Assembly: GCA_026388275.1 (NCBI GenBank) | Contig: JAPLKB010000058.1 | Coordinates: 141,098-205,097, forward strand | DNA: 64,000 nt | Direction of reading: 5' to 3' | From: Pseudomonadota bacterium | GTDB lineage: Bacteria > Desulfobacterota > Syntrophorhabdia > Syntrophorhabdales > Syntrophorhabdaceae | Part shown: piece after piece, positions 36,516 to 45,409 of the stretch | Layout of the letters: every line of letters starts with the position of its first letter | How positions within the stretch are numbered: position 1 is the first letter of the stretch | Position numbers and translations under genes: made by a program | The notes under the pieces: model-generated | What the model was told of the DNA's origin: nothing | The model's database searches: none | Seen by the model: the letters and a program-made list of their open reading frames with translations, nothing else

Positions 36516-37202
36516 TTAATATCTCCTGATTTTCAATGACAGAACAAAACCGGATATAAGAGAAGATAAAAAGAGCAGTAGAAACAGGAACGGAAATTTA
36601 ACGGCATACACAAGCGGGGTAAGCATAAACCTTGATAAGATACGTAATCTGCAGTCTTTTATTATAAAACTGGCGGCTAAAGGAGAATAACGATAATAAA
36701 ATTCAACAAAAATTGTCCCGATCCTGTTTGTAAGCAGATACCTGTCTCTGAATTCCCTCAGAGCAATAACATGAGGATCAAGGTAACTACCGTAAGCAGC
36801 CGTTGCTATAAAACACCCACTGCCTGTGCCGAAATTTATTTTCGGTAGCGTTGTAGGCGCTTGTCCGAAGGTATCCATAGTATATATATAAGTATAACTT
36901 TTGATAGTTACATCCAAAGTCCTGTCCCCGCTCACATTATATACGGCACCTTGGATATTTGCGTTCCCGGCTACATCACCCATTGTATATGTAGCTGTAT
37001 TGTTAGATAATATCCTTGAAGAATGGATCATGCTATTGGAACTGCGAAGAGTTCCGAGTATACTCTCGGAAACTCCATCTGCAGCGTCTCGTCCCAGATC
37101 TATATATTTTACAACTGCAACTGCCGCGAGAATGCTTAAGATTACAATAATAATTATAATTTCAATAAGAGTAAAACCTTTTGAATTTTTTACGCAAATC
37201 AT
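36516..37202 (-). CDS. pilin-like protein with C-terminal CFI-box domain
   Basis: A 228-aa protein in two parts. The first 120 residues are a pilin (leader [10 protein letters not shown] with Glu5, then [20 protein letters not shown]) related to pilins 2 and 3. After a Gly-Ser linker comes the CFI-box-CTERM type domain: [44 protein letters not shown]. It ends in a hydrophobic stretch ([18 protein letters not shown]) and basic residues LKIRRY, like a C-terminal anchor or sorting tail. The CFI domain occurs at C-termini of many exported proteins and has no settled role. A sigma-54 promoter lies upstream. Confidence 0.85.
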   Translation of the reverse strand: MICVKNSKGFTLIEIIIIIVILSILAAVAVVKYIDLGRDAADGVSESILGTLRSSNSMIHSSRILSNNTATYTMGDVAGNANIQGAVYNVSGDRTLDVTIKSYTYIYTMDTFGQAPTTLPKINFGTGSGCFIATAAYGSYLDPHVIALREFRDRYLLTNRIGTIFVEFYYRYSPLAASFIIKDCRLRILSRFMLTPLVYAVKFPFLFLLLFLSSLISGFVLSLKIRRY

Positions 37203-37250
37203 TAAGCATACCCCATAGACAGGATTATCTTCCTAAAGAATATAATTGTT

Positions 37251-37266
37251 TGCAATTTAAATACCT
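37251..37266 (-). promoter_or_regulatory. sigma-54 promoter of the CFI-box pilin
   Basis: On the minus strand AGGTATTTAAATTGCA fits the -24/-12 pattern with correct GG-to-GC spacing; the first T is A. It lies 49 bases before the start at 37202, in the 71-base gap after the PilR-type gene, the same geometry as before pilin 3. Confidence 0.65.
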
Positions 37267-37273
37267 TAAAATT

Positions 37274-38629
37274 CTATTCAGATAATGTTTCCACATTGTA
37301 TTTTTTTACCCTGTACCACATGCTTCTCTCGGTAATACCAAGAAGTTTTGCTGCTTTTGCCTGATGCCCTTTTGTTCTGTTTAAAGCATCCGTTATCATT
37401 TTTCTTTCTACTTCAGAGATTGCGTCATCCAGGGTTTTACCAGATGAAAAAATATCCTGTACCGAAAAATCACCGCGCAGGTAAAGCGGTAAGTCGTCTA
37501 TTGTGACAATTCCTCCCTCACACATGATGGATGATCTCTTTATTACATTGATAAGTTCTCTAACATTGCCGGGCCATTTGTGTTCTATCATGATTTTTTT
37601 AACCGCAGACTCGATCTTTATAAACTCTCCTGTCTCTTTTGAAGCATCAAGTAAGAAACGGTCTATTAAGTGGTTTATGTCTTCCTTCCTTTCCCGTAGC
37701 GGTGGAATCATAATATGAATCTGAGAAAGCCTGTGAAACAAATCTTCCCTGAATTTTCCGCCTTTTATTTCTGTTTCGAGAATTCTGTTTGTAGTTGCCA
37801 TTATTCTCAGATCTACCTTCCTGTTTTTTAACCCCCCTAATCTTTCAATTTCCCTTGTTTCAATGACCCTTAGAAGCTTTGCCTGAAGATAAGGGCTCAT
37901 CTCACCAATTTCGTCAAGGACAATGGTACCATTGTCGGCTAACTCAAATTTTCCCTGCTTTGTCTGAGAAGCACCGGTAAAGGCTCCCCGCTCATAACCG
38001 AAAAGCTCGCTTTCAAGCAGATTATCCGGTATTGAAGCGCAATTTACAACGACGAACATACCCTTCCTCTTTGATAGCCGATGGATTAGATGGGCAATGA
38101 CTTCTTTACCAACGCCAGTTTCTCCTGTAATTAAAACAGATATATCCTTTTCAGCAATTTTATCTGCAGTTCTGAATATTTCTTTCATTGAAGAAGATTT
38201 GCCTATTACTCCATAATGTTCCGTATCAGAAAGTGCTTCCTCTTTCGTGCGCTCTATCGCTTCCTCAATCCCTTTTTTATGCAGAACCCTTTTTACTATG
38301 ATCTTCAGTTCATCAAGGGCAATCGGTTTAATAAAAAAATCAGTTGCACCGCGTTCTATCGCTTCCATGGCGTTTTTCTTTGTTCCAAAAGCTGTAATAA
38401 TAATGATAGGAGTGTTAACCTTTTTCTTAATCTCATCAATGGCAGTTAAACCATCAACGCCGGGGAGTTTAATATCCATTATAATAAGAGCAATATTCCT
38501 ATTAATGCTTATATATGCATCTTCATAGGATTCATAAGAGGATACGGCATAGCCTTCCCCTTTTAACGCCTCTTCAAGGAAAAATCTGACGCCGCCATCA
38601 TCTTCAATAATAATAATCTGTTCGTTCAT
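37274..38629 (-). CDS. pilR: sigma-54-dependent response regulator, PilR-like
   Basis: A 451-aa NtrC-family activator. Receiver with Asp52 in LIIMDIKLPGVDG, AAA+ domain with GETGVGKE, the standard sigma-54 loop GAFTGA and TIVLDEIGEMS, and a Fis-type helix-turn-helix (AKAAKLLGITERSMWYRV). Its place between a PilS-like kinase and pilin genes with sigma-54 promoters argues for the PilR role of turning on pilin transcription. The start overlaps the kinase stop by 4 bases. Confidence 0.88.
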   Translation of the reverse strand: MNEQIIIIEDDGGVRFFLEEALKGEGYAVSSYESYEDAYISINRNIALIIMDIKLPGVDGLTAIDEIKKKVNTPIIIITAFGTKKNAMEAIERGATDFFIKPIALDELKIIVKRVLHKKGIEEAIERTKEEALSDTEHYGVIGKSSSMKEIFRTADKIAEKDISVLITGETGVGKEVIAHLIHRLSKRKGMFVVVNCASIPDNLLESELFGYERGAFTGASQTKQGKFELADNGTIVLDEIGEMSPYLQAKLLRVIETREIERLGGLKNRKVDLRIMATTNRILETEIKGGKFREDLFHRLSQIHIMIPPLRERKEDINHLIDRFLLDASKETGEFIKIESAVKKIMIEHKWPGNVRELINVIKRSSIMCEGGIVTIDDLPLYLRGDFSVQDIFSSGKTLDDAISEVERKMITDALNRTKGHQAKAAKLLGITERSMWYRVKKYNVETLSE

Positions 38630-39654
38630 TTAGAACCCGGTAAAGTTATGGTAAATGTTGTTCCATTGTTACTTGTTTCTACGTTTATGTCCCCACCATG
38701 CATTCTGATATTTCTGATGCTTATAAAAAGCCCGAGGCCTCGTCCACCTTTTCTTTTTGAGAAAAAAGGTTTAAATATTGCCTCAATGTCTTCGGTTTTG
38801 ATGCTTGAACTCTTATTGTATACCAGAATTTTCAGGATATTATTACATTTTGTTTCTACTTTTACATATCCGCCTGCAGCTTCATGTTGAAAAGCGTTCT
38901 TCAATAAATTATTAACAGCCTGAAAAATCCTCGTTTTATCTCCTCTGAAAATGATATTTTCAGTATCCGTGACGAAATCGCATTTAACATGGTCGAATTG
39001 TTTGTGTAAACTATCCATTGATTCTTTAATGATCGTATTTATATCAAACTCTTCATGTTCAATTCCGTCATCAGTAAAATCAAGCAATTCTTTTGTAAAT
39101 ATATCTATTTTTTTTGCAGAATCCAATATTGCGTTAACATATGACATTGCCTGTTCCCCGATCAATTTTTCTTTTAAAAGCTCACTCATGCCCGTTATGG
39201 TGTTAAGAGGGTTTCTTACTTCATGTGCCACCATAAGGGACATGTAGCCCAGGGGTACGATGTAATCAAGTCTCTCAATATCTTTTTTCATATCGCTGTG
39301 CGTTTTTTCTCCCCCAAACTTATTATGCTTTGCCATTTCTGTTAGTTTTTCTATAAGAGTATAAACCTCCATCATTTGACCTTTTTCTTTTCTGAATTCG
39401 CCGAACCTTACAATATGCTCGACTTTTTTCACGAGATTTATAACAGGTTGAGTGATGGCCGATACAGCTAAGAATGAACAAAATGCAGAAAAAAGAGAGA
39501 CTATAAAAATAGAAATAAAATAACTGTCGTAAAAATGTAATGCGCTTCTATATCCGATCATAGCCGAGAGGATGCTTGTAAGAAACACAACAAAAGGTAT
39601 AATGGTATTTAAGCTATACCGTAAGTTCTTTGGATCGTTAAATATACTTTTCAT
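38626..39654 (-). CDS. pilS: membrane histidine kinase, PilS-like
   Basis: A 342-aa sensor kinase. Two membrane helices (about 18-38 and 46-68) enclose only a few periplasmic residues, so the signal is probably in or near the membrane. Then a linker, HisKA with His144 in VAHEVRNPLNT, and a HATPase (NNLLKNAFQHEAAGG, GRGLGLFISIRNI). PilS in Pseudomonas has six helices, so this is a PilS analogue rather than a clear orthologue. It is paired with the PilR-like gene by a 4-base overlap and follows pilC/gspF closely. Confidence 0.85.
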   Translation of the reverse strand: MKSIFNDPKNLRYSLNTIIPFVVFLTSILSAMIGYRSALHFYDSYFISIFIVSLFSAFCSFLAVSAITQPVINLVKKVEHIVRFGEFRKEKGQMMEVYTLIEKLTEMAKHNKFGGEKTHSDMKKDIERLDYIVPLGYMSLMVAHEVRNPLNTITGMSELLKEKLIGEQAMSYVNAILDSAKKIDIFTKELLDFTDDGIEHEEFDINTIIKESMDSLHKQFDHVKCDFVTDTENIIFRGDKTRIFQAVNNLLKNAFQHEAAGGYVKVETKCNNILKILVYNKSSSIKTEDIEAIFKPFFSKRKGGRGLGLFISIRNIRMHGGDINVETSNNGTTFTITLPGSK

Positions 39655-39657
39655 TGT

Positions 39658-40879
39658 TTATCCTCCCCTTAAAGCCTGCATCATGTTCCACCAGGGCATC
39701 ATTACGGCAAGGGCTAAAAATAATACTATAACAGACAGAACAATCGTCATAATAGGTTCTATCCATGCTGACAAACGATTGATTGAATATGTAACCTCCC
39801 TGTCATAATGTATAGATACTTCTCGAAGCATTTCTTCAAGTGAACCCGTATCTTCGCCTGTTGATACAAGGTGTATGACAAGTGGTGGAAATATTTTGCT
39901 GTCTTTTAAAGGTTTTGATATGCCCTTACCTTTTTCTATCTTACCCTGTATTTCAATAATCTTCTGGGCGATATATTCATTCCCGACTGTTCTTGCAACT
40001 ATTTCGAGGGTCCTCATGATAGGAACGCCTGCCCTTACCATAATTCTCAAACATATAAGCAAAGCGGCTCATACATATTTTTAATATTATCTGTCCGATA
40101 AGAGGGATCTTTAATTTATTTTTATCATAAATCAATTTACCTTTTTCAGTTCGTATATATAATATCAGCGCAGTAATAATGGCGCCAATGGCACTGAAAG
40201 TATATATGCCATATGATTGAACCAGTGTATTGATAAAAATCATGATTTTTGTAGGAAGCGGGAGCTCTACTTTGGAAGCCTTAAACAGGACTGCAAAACG
40301 TGGTATTACAAATGTTACTATCACAAAAAAAGCCACAACAATTCCGCTTATAACCATAATCGGATATCGCGTGGCAGATTTAAGCATCTCTTTTGTTTTC
40401 ATTTGAAATTCCAGAATGCCTGAAAGCTTTTCAAGGACATCTTCGAGTAAACCGCCCATTTCACCAGCCCTGACCATACTTATGTACATTTCGGGAAATA
40501 CACCTTTATGTTTTTCAAGGGCATCGGAAAAACCCACACCTTTATCAATATCCTGATAAATGTTCCTTATTATCTGCTTTAACCTTGCGTTTGTGGTCTG
40601 TTCTTCAAGTGCTTTAAGACCGGATATAATTGGAATACCTGCTTTAACAATAGTCTGGAGTTGTCTGGTAAAAAAAATAAGGTCGTCATATTTAACCTTC
40701 TGGTATCGAGCAAAAAATGCCTGCAAATCTAAAGAGCTGGTCTTTTCTTCTTCGACCGATACGGGAAGCAAGCCCATACTGTCTAATTGTATGTAGACTA
40801 TGCCTCTGCTCTCCGCTTCCATAATACCCTGTATCAGAGAACCTCTGTCATCTCTTGCTCTGTAAGCGAATTTCCCCAT
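39658..40879 (-). pseudogene. pilC: type IV pilus/type II secretion inner-membrane protein (PilC/GspF), frameshifted
   Basis: PilC/GspF is the inner-membrane platform for the assembly ATPase. Residues 1-270 of the first frame (MGKFAYRARDDRGSLIQGIM, FFTRQLQTIVKAGIPI, MVRAGEMGGLLEDVLEKL) continue in a second frame as VRAGVPIMRTLEIV, STGEDTGSLEEMLREV and FLALAVMMPWWNMM. The break is at about 40040-40048, where the frame reads FENYGKG; removing one T in GAGAATTATGG restores FEN-MVRAGVP. Everything else in the 405-codon gene is intact, so this may be a sequencing error, a very recent mutation or, less likely, programmed shifting. It overlaps nothing and sits 1 base after pilB/gspE. Confidence 0.88.
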
Positions 40880-40880
40880 T

Positions 40881-42578
40881 TTAATCTATCTTTGTTGTAT
40901 TTAAAGCTTCCTCAAGAGTAGTAATGCCGGCAATAGCTTTTCTCACTGCATCATCCTTCATTTCCATCATACCACGTGCCTTTGCAGCTTTTTTGATGAC
41001 TTCACTGGAAGATTTGTCGACAATGAGCGCACGTATGCTATCGTCAACAATGAGGACTTCGAACACGCCCGTCCTTCCTTTATAGCCGGTATATTTACAT
41101 ACAGGGCATCCTCTGCCTCTGTAAAGGGGGATATTTTCTTTAATATTTATACTATCAAGAACTGATCTGGCAGGCATATACTCTTCTTTGCAATCCGGGC
41201 ATATTTTTCTTAATAGTCTTTGTGCAATTACGCATGTTAATGAGGAGGCTACAAGGAAAGGTTCAACGCCCATTTCCACAAGCCTTGTAGCAGAGCCTGC
41301 CGCATCATTTGTATGAAATGTTGAAAGCACGATATGACCTGTAAGAGCTGAATGGACTGCGATTGTTGCAGTTTCCCTGTCTCTTATTTCGCCTACCATT
41401 ATAACATCGGGGTCCTGTCTTAAAATTGCTCTTAAACCTACATCGAAAGTAAGTCCGGCTCTTGGGTTTACCTGGGACTGTGAAATTGATTCGATAGTAT
41501 ATTCAACCGGATCTTCTATGGTAATAATATTCTTTTCCGGTGTATTGATATAGTTGAGTATTGCGTAAAGTGTAGTAGACTTACCGCTGCCTGTGGGGCC
41601 TGTAGAAAGAATAAAACCGTATGGTCTTTTTATGACGTTTTTGATTTTTTCTTCATCATCGGAAAAAAAACCTATCCTGTCTATACCATAAAGAGCAGCA
41701 CTTTTATCTAGCATTCTCAAAACAGCCTTTTCCCCGTATATTGTCGGATATGTGGAAACTCTTATACCGAGGTCTTTTGTACCTTCTTTTATATCGAACC
41801 GTCCATCCTGGGGGATTCTTGATTTAGCAATATCCATGCCCGCTACAATTTTTATTCTCGATACTATAGGAAGAAACATTTTTTTCGGCGGCGCCGGTAT
41901 TTCTCTCAACTTTCCATCTATCCTCATCCGTATCCTTAATGTTTTTTCGCCGGGCTCTATATGAATATCACTCGCACTATCAGCTACTGCCTGTGTAAGA
42001 AGACTATTTACAAATCTTATTACAGGCTCCTCATCACCGGATTCAAAAGTGATTTTTTCCTCTTCCTCTTCCTCTTCCTCTTCCGGCTTAACAGTTGCTT
42101 CTTCCTCTTTCATTTTTTGAAGAGTCTCTTCCACAATTGTTTTTACGCCATAATATTTTTCAAGAGCTCTTTTCATCTCTCCTTCGGTAGTTATGCATGG
42201 ATCCACTTCCATTCTTACAATTCTTGTGACCTCATCCATTGCGTTTATATCCAGAGGGTCAACCATGGCGAGTTTTAAGACATTAAAACGCCTCTCAAAG
42301 GGAATTATGAGATAATTTTTTGCAATATCCTCGCTGATTAACTTCACCAGTTCCTTGGGTATGTCTTTTTCGTCGAGATTAACTATTGGTATTCCAAGCT
42401 GTTTGCTGACCGTATCAATAATATCCTTTTCTGTAAGAAGGCCCATCTTGATAAGTACTTTGCCAAGTCTCTCACCGTATTTTTTTTGTTCGACAAGCGC
42501 TTTGTAAATATCTTCCTCTTGTAATCTTTTAGCTTCTATAAGGATTTCGCCCAGCTTTTTTCTAATCCGTTGAATCAT
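40881..42578 (-). CDS. pilB: type IV pilus assembly / type II secretion ATPase (PilB/GspE)
   Basis: A 565-aa hexameric extension ATPase. An N-terminal MshEN/T2SSE_N region (GEILIEAKRLQEEDIYKAL) precedes an acidic linker of nine glutamates encoded by a TTCCTC hexamer repeat (42057-42084), then the ATPase core with Walker A GPTGSGKSTT near residue 326, Asp box RQDPDVIMVGEIRDRET, and the zinc site CPDCKEEY/CPVCKYTGYKGRTG. The order pilT-pilB-pilC and the start 4 bases into the pilT end mark a single operon. The name is chosen for the pilus context; MshE or GspE would also fit. Confidence 0.92.
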   Translation of the reverse strand: MIQRIRKKLGEILIEAKRLQEEDIYKALVEQKKYGERLGKVLIKMGLLTEKDIIDTVSKQLGIPIVNLDEKDIPKELVKLISEDIAKNYLIIPFERRFNVLKLAMVDPLDINAMDEVTRIVRMEVDPCITTEGEMKRALEKYYGVKTIVEETLQKMKEEEATVKPEEEEEEEEEKITFESGDEEPVIRFVNSLLTQAVADSASDIHIEPGEKTLRIRMRIDGKLREIPAPPKKMFLPIVSRIKIVAGMDIAKSRIPQDGRFDIKEGTKDLGIRVSTYPTIYGEKAVLRMLDKSAALYGIDRIGFFSDDEEKIKNVIKRPYGFILSTGPTGSGKSTTLYAILNYINTPEKNIITIEDPVEYTIESISQSQVNPRAGLTFDVGLRAILRQDPDVIMVGEIRDRETATIAVHSALTGHIVLSTFHTNDAAGSATRLVEMGVEPFLVASSLTCVIAQRLLRKICPDCKEEYMPARSVLDSINIKENIPLYRGRGCPVCKYTGYKGRTGVFEVLIVDDSIRALIVDKSSSEVIKKAAKARGMMEMKDDAVRKAIAGITTLEEALNTTKID

Positions 42579-43642
42579 TTATTATCACCTGTCACCTGAT
42601 GTTTGATGTAATCTGCCATACTTGCCACCGCATATGCGTCTTCCCATTTTATAATTCTCCTGCTTAAAAGATCATTGAGGTTCTGTTCCATGGTATGCAT
42701 TCCATATTCCTTTCCGAGTTCAATGGAAGAATATACCTGATAAGTTTTTCCTTCCCGTATCATATTTCTAACAGCAGGTGTAATAATAAGCACCTCAGTT
42801 GTTGGTATTCTGCCCTTTATGTCGATTCTCTTTAAAAGTTTCTGCGTTATTACGCCCTGAAGCGTAATGGAAAGCTGGGAGCGAATCTGTGGTTGCTGGT
42901 AAGGGGGAAAAACGTCTATAATTCTGTCTATAGTCTGGGAGGCACTTGTAGTATGCAAAGTAGAAAATACAAGATGACCTGTTTCGGCTGCAGTAATGGC
43001 TGCCTGCATGGTTTCAAGGTCCCTCATTTCGCCGATCAGTATCACATCAGGGTCCTGTCTTAATACACGCTTTAGCGCATTTGAAAAAGACAGCGTATCT
43101 TCACCAACTTCTCTCTGGGAAATAATAGATTTCTTTGGCTTATAGACGTATTCTATGGGATCTTCAACTGTTACCACATGAAGAGATTGTTCTTCATTAA
43201 TCATGTCAATCATTGCTGCAAGAGAGGTTGATTTTCCGCTCCCTGTCGGCCCAGTAACCAGAATCAGGCCATTTGGTTTTCTTGTCAGATCTTTTAAGAT
43301 GTTCGGCAAATTTAAATCTTCCAACTTGGGAATGTTCACGGGGATAAGCCTTATGGCGAATGCAATTATACTTTTTTGAAAATATACATTCACCCTGAAA
43401 CGGGCTTTCCCTTTTAATTCGTAGGCAAAATCAAGCTCCCGGTCATTAAAAAAAGCATTTTTTTTTGCAGAATCTTCAACAAGTTCATCAAAAAAGGATT
43501 TAAGGTCTTTCTCGGTTAGATAAGTTGCGTGGATATAAGAGAGCTCGCCGTCAATCCTTATGGAAGGCGGGATGCCCGCTATAAGATGCAAATCCGATGC
43601 GCTTTTTTCAATCATAAAATGCAGCATATCTTTAATATTCAT
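42575..43642 (-). CDS. pilT: pilus retraction ATPase PilT
   Basis: A 355-aa ATPase of normal PilT length. MLHFMIEKSASDLHLIAG at the start, Walker A GPTGSGKST near residue 130, RQDPDVILIGEMRDLETMQAA, HLVFSTLHT, and the C-terminal AGEMR-type region replaced by TEVLIITPAVRNMIREGK, all as in PilT. It powers retraction of type IV pili. The stop overlaps pilB by 4 bases. About 200 bases upstream separate it from the PilT-like gene; no gene or clear promoter was found there. Confidence 0.95.
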   Translation of the reverse strand: MNIKDMLHFMIEKSASDLHLIAGIPPSIRIDGELSYIHATYLTEKDLKSFFDELVEDSAKKNAFFNDRELDFAYELKGKARFRVNVYFQKSIIAFAIRLIPVNIPKLEDLNLPNILKDLTRKPNGLILVTGPTGSGKSTSLAAMIDMINEEQSLHVVTVEDPIEYVYKPKKSIISQREVGEDTLSFSNALKRVLRQDPDVILIGEMRDLETMQAAITAAETGHLVFSTLHTTSASQTIDRIIDVFPPYQQPQIRSQLSITLQGVITQKLLKRIDIKGRIPTTEVLIITPAVRNMIREGKTYQVYSSIELGKEYGMHTMEQNLNDLLSRRIIKWEDAYAVASMADYIKHQVTGDNK

Positions 43643-43849
43643 ATAAGCCTCACTAAAATTATAAAAAAACTTTTATTTAGTTAATGTTTACAAAAAAATT
43701 GCAATATCAACTACTTAAAAAACCAGTAACTCATGATTTCTGCAAGTTTTAATCTGCAGAAGACAGTCTGTGTAATTCAGAAATGAAGATGCAGCCTTGT
43801 GACTGCTCTTCATAGCCGACGCTTTGCTTCTTAATGTAAAATTAATACT

Positions 43850-45409
43850 TTATACAAAAAATATATTATTAAAGGCTATTTCTTTTATGTCATTATCGAA
43901 TAACAACATATAACATTTAACGGTTTTCCCACTATAAACCTTAGAAACAGGTATTGTCAATGTATGCCATTCGTTATCTTTGATGAGCTCCAGGGGGATC
44001 TTAGGGATTTCAATATCTTCGTTGTTGTCTGACACCATTCTGAGTCTGAATAAATACCAGGCTTTTTCAACTTTAGTCTCCAGAATTTTATAGGAAAGGT
44101 TGCAAAAACTCTTTAGAGAAAAAATATTTTTTTTGCCGTTTAAAATAGTATAATCGGCAATAAAATTAAGATCTTCTTTAAGAGGCCCCCTGTCTCTGAA
44201 TAAAAGCCCTATAGGCGTATCAAAAAGCATACCTGATGCATCAAAAAAGCTGAGGTTATTAAGACTGAAATCAGCCTCATAAAGAATCATTTCTTTTTCA
44301 AGTTTCAACGGTCTAATGCCGGTCAATGTTTGATTTTTATTAGGTGTGGTTTCAAAAATACGTTCAATAAAGCCTTTTTCTTTTGAGGATTCAAAAATCA
44401 TTTCAGGCATATCTATCAACCCATTTTCATAAAGCTTGAGAAGTGATTTATCCATGGAAATCATGTCATCTTTCTTTGAAATATCCATTATAGAAAATAT
44501 TTGATGGACTTTATCTTCTTTAATAAGGGTTTTTATTGATTGAGTTGTAGTCATGACCTCGCATGCACATACAAAGCCTTTACCATCTGCTCTCTGAACA
44601 AGCCTTTGAGATACAACGCATTGAAGCAGCTGGGATAGTTGATTGCGTATCTGGTTTTTTTCATATTCAGGAAAAAAATCAATTATTCTATTGAGAGTTT
44701 GGACTACGTTTATCGTGTGAAGAGTTGAAAATACAAGATGACCTGTTTCGGCCATTTCAATTACGATCTTCATCGTTTCGCTGTCTCTGATCTCGCCGAC
44801 AAGTATCACATCAGGATCTTCTCTGAGTACCCTTTTAAGAGCTGACTGAAAAGATTTTGTATCTTTACCTACTTCACGTTGGCTTATAATGGATTTTTCA
44901 GATTTATATACAAATTCGATGGGGTCTTCAATCGTTACAATATGGCAGGCGCGTTCTTTATTGATTAAATCAATCAAGGATGCGAGGGTAGTTGATTTCC
45001 CGCTACCAGTGGGACCAGTGATGAGGACTAAACCATTTTGTTTTTTTGTGAGTTTTTTTAATATCTCCGGAAGGCCGAGTGCGCTGAAAGAGGGAACTTT
45101 ATTTGGGATGGGTCTCATAACGAGCCCTATGTTTCCCATCCTTAAAAAGGCGTTTATCCTGAATCTCCCAAGTCCGTTTATTTCATAGCTGTAATCAAGT
45201 TCTTTTTTCCCTTCGAAGGTTTCGTACTGCCATGCCGTTGCCGTTGTTTTTAATAGACTGTTTATTTCTTCACTTCCAAGGACAACATCATTTAGTTTAA
45301 TAATGTTTCTATTGTTCCCTAACGGCGGCAGATCCTTGAAAAAAAATATACTTTTTACTCCTTGAGAAATACCCTTTTCAACTATTTCTGTTAAATTGAC
45401 TTTCTTCAA
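43850..45409 (-). CDS. PilT-like ATPase with an extra C-terminal beta-rich domain
   Basis: Residues 1-340 are PilT-like with intact motor motifs: GPTGSGKSTTLASLI, REDPDVILVGEIRDSETM, HLVFSTLHTINVVQTLNRI. It is diverged from the pilT next door, especially at the N-terminus (about 35% of positions by eye differ in the core). Residues about 365-519 are a domain not found in PilT or PilU: strands such as MILYEADFSL, YLFRLRMVSD, NEWHTLTIPVSKV and IKEIAFNNIFFV, resembling the jelly-roll of carbohydrate-binding or CIA30-like modules. A cytoplasmic motor with such a domain is unusual. The start overlaps the GspB/TPR gene by 32 bases. Confidence 0.85.
   Translation of the reverse strand: MKKVNLTEIVEKGISQGVKSIFFFKDLPPLGNNRNIIKLNDVVLGSEEINSLLKTTATAWQYETFEGKKELDYSYEINGLGRFRINAFLRMGNIGLVMRPIPNKVPSFSALGLPEILKKLTKKQNGLVLITGPTGSGKSTTLASLIDLINKERACHIVTIEDPIEFVYKSEKSIISQREVGKDTKSFQSALKRVLREDPDVILVGEIRDSETMKIVIEMAETGHLVFSTLHTINVVQTLNRIIDFFPEYEKNQIRNQLSQLLQCVVSQRLVQRADGKGFVCACEVMTTTQSIKTLIKEDKVHQIFSIMDISKKDDMISMDKSLLKLYENGLIDMPEMIFESSKEKGFIERIFETTPNKNQTLTGIRPLKLEKEMILYEADFSLNNLSFFDASGMLFDTPIGLLFRDRGPLKEDLNFIADYTILNGKKNIFSLKSFCNLSYKILETKVEKAWYLFRLRMVSDNNEDIEIPKIPLELIKDNEWHTLTIPVSKVYSGKTVKCYMLLFDNDIKEIAFNNIFFV

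Noticed and set aside
42057..42084. TTCCTC hexamer repeat as a phase-variable tract
   Set aside because: Hexamer changes keep the frame and only alter the length of a glutamate linker in PilB; no switching expected.
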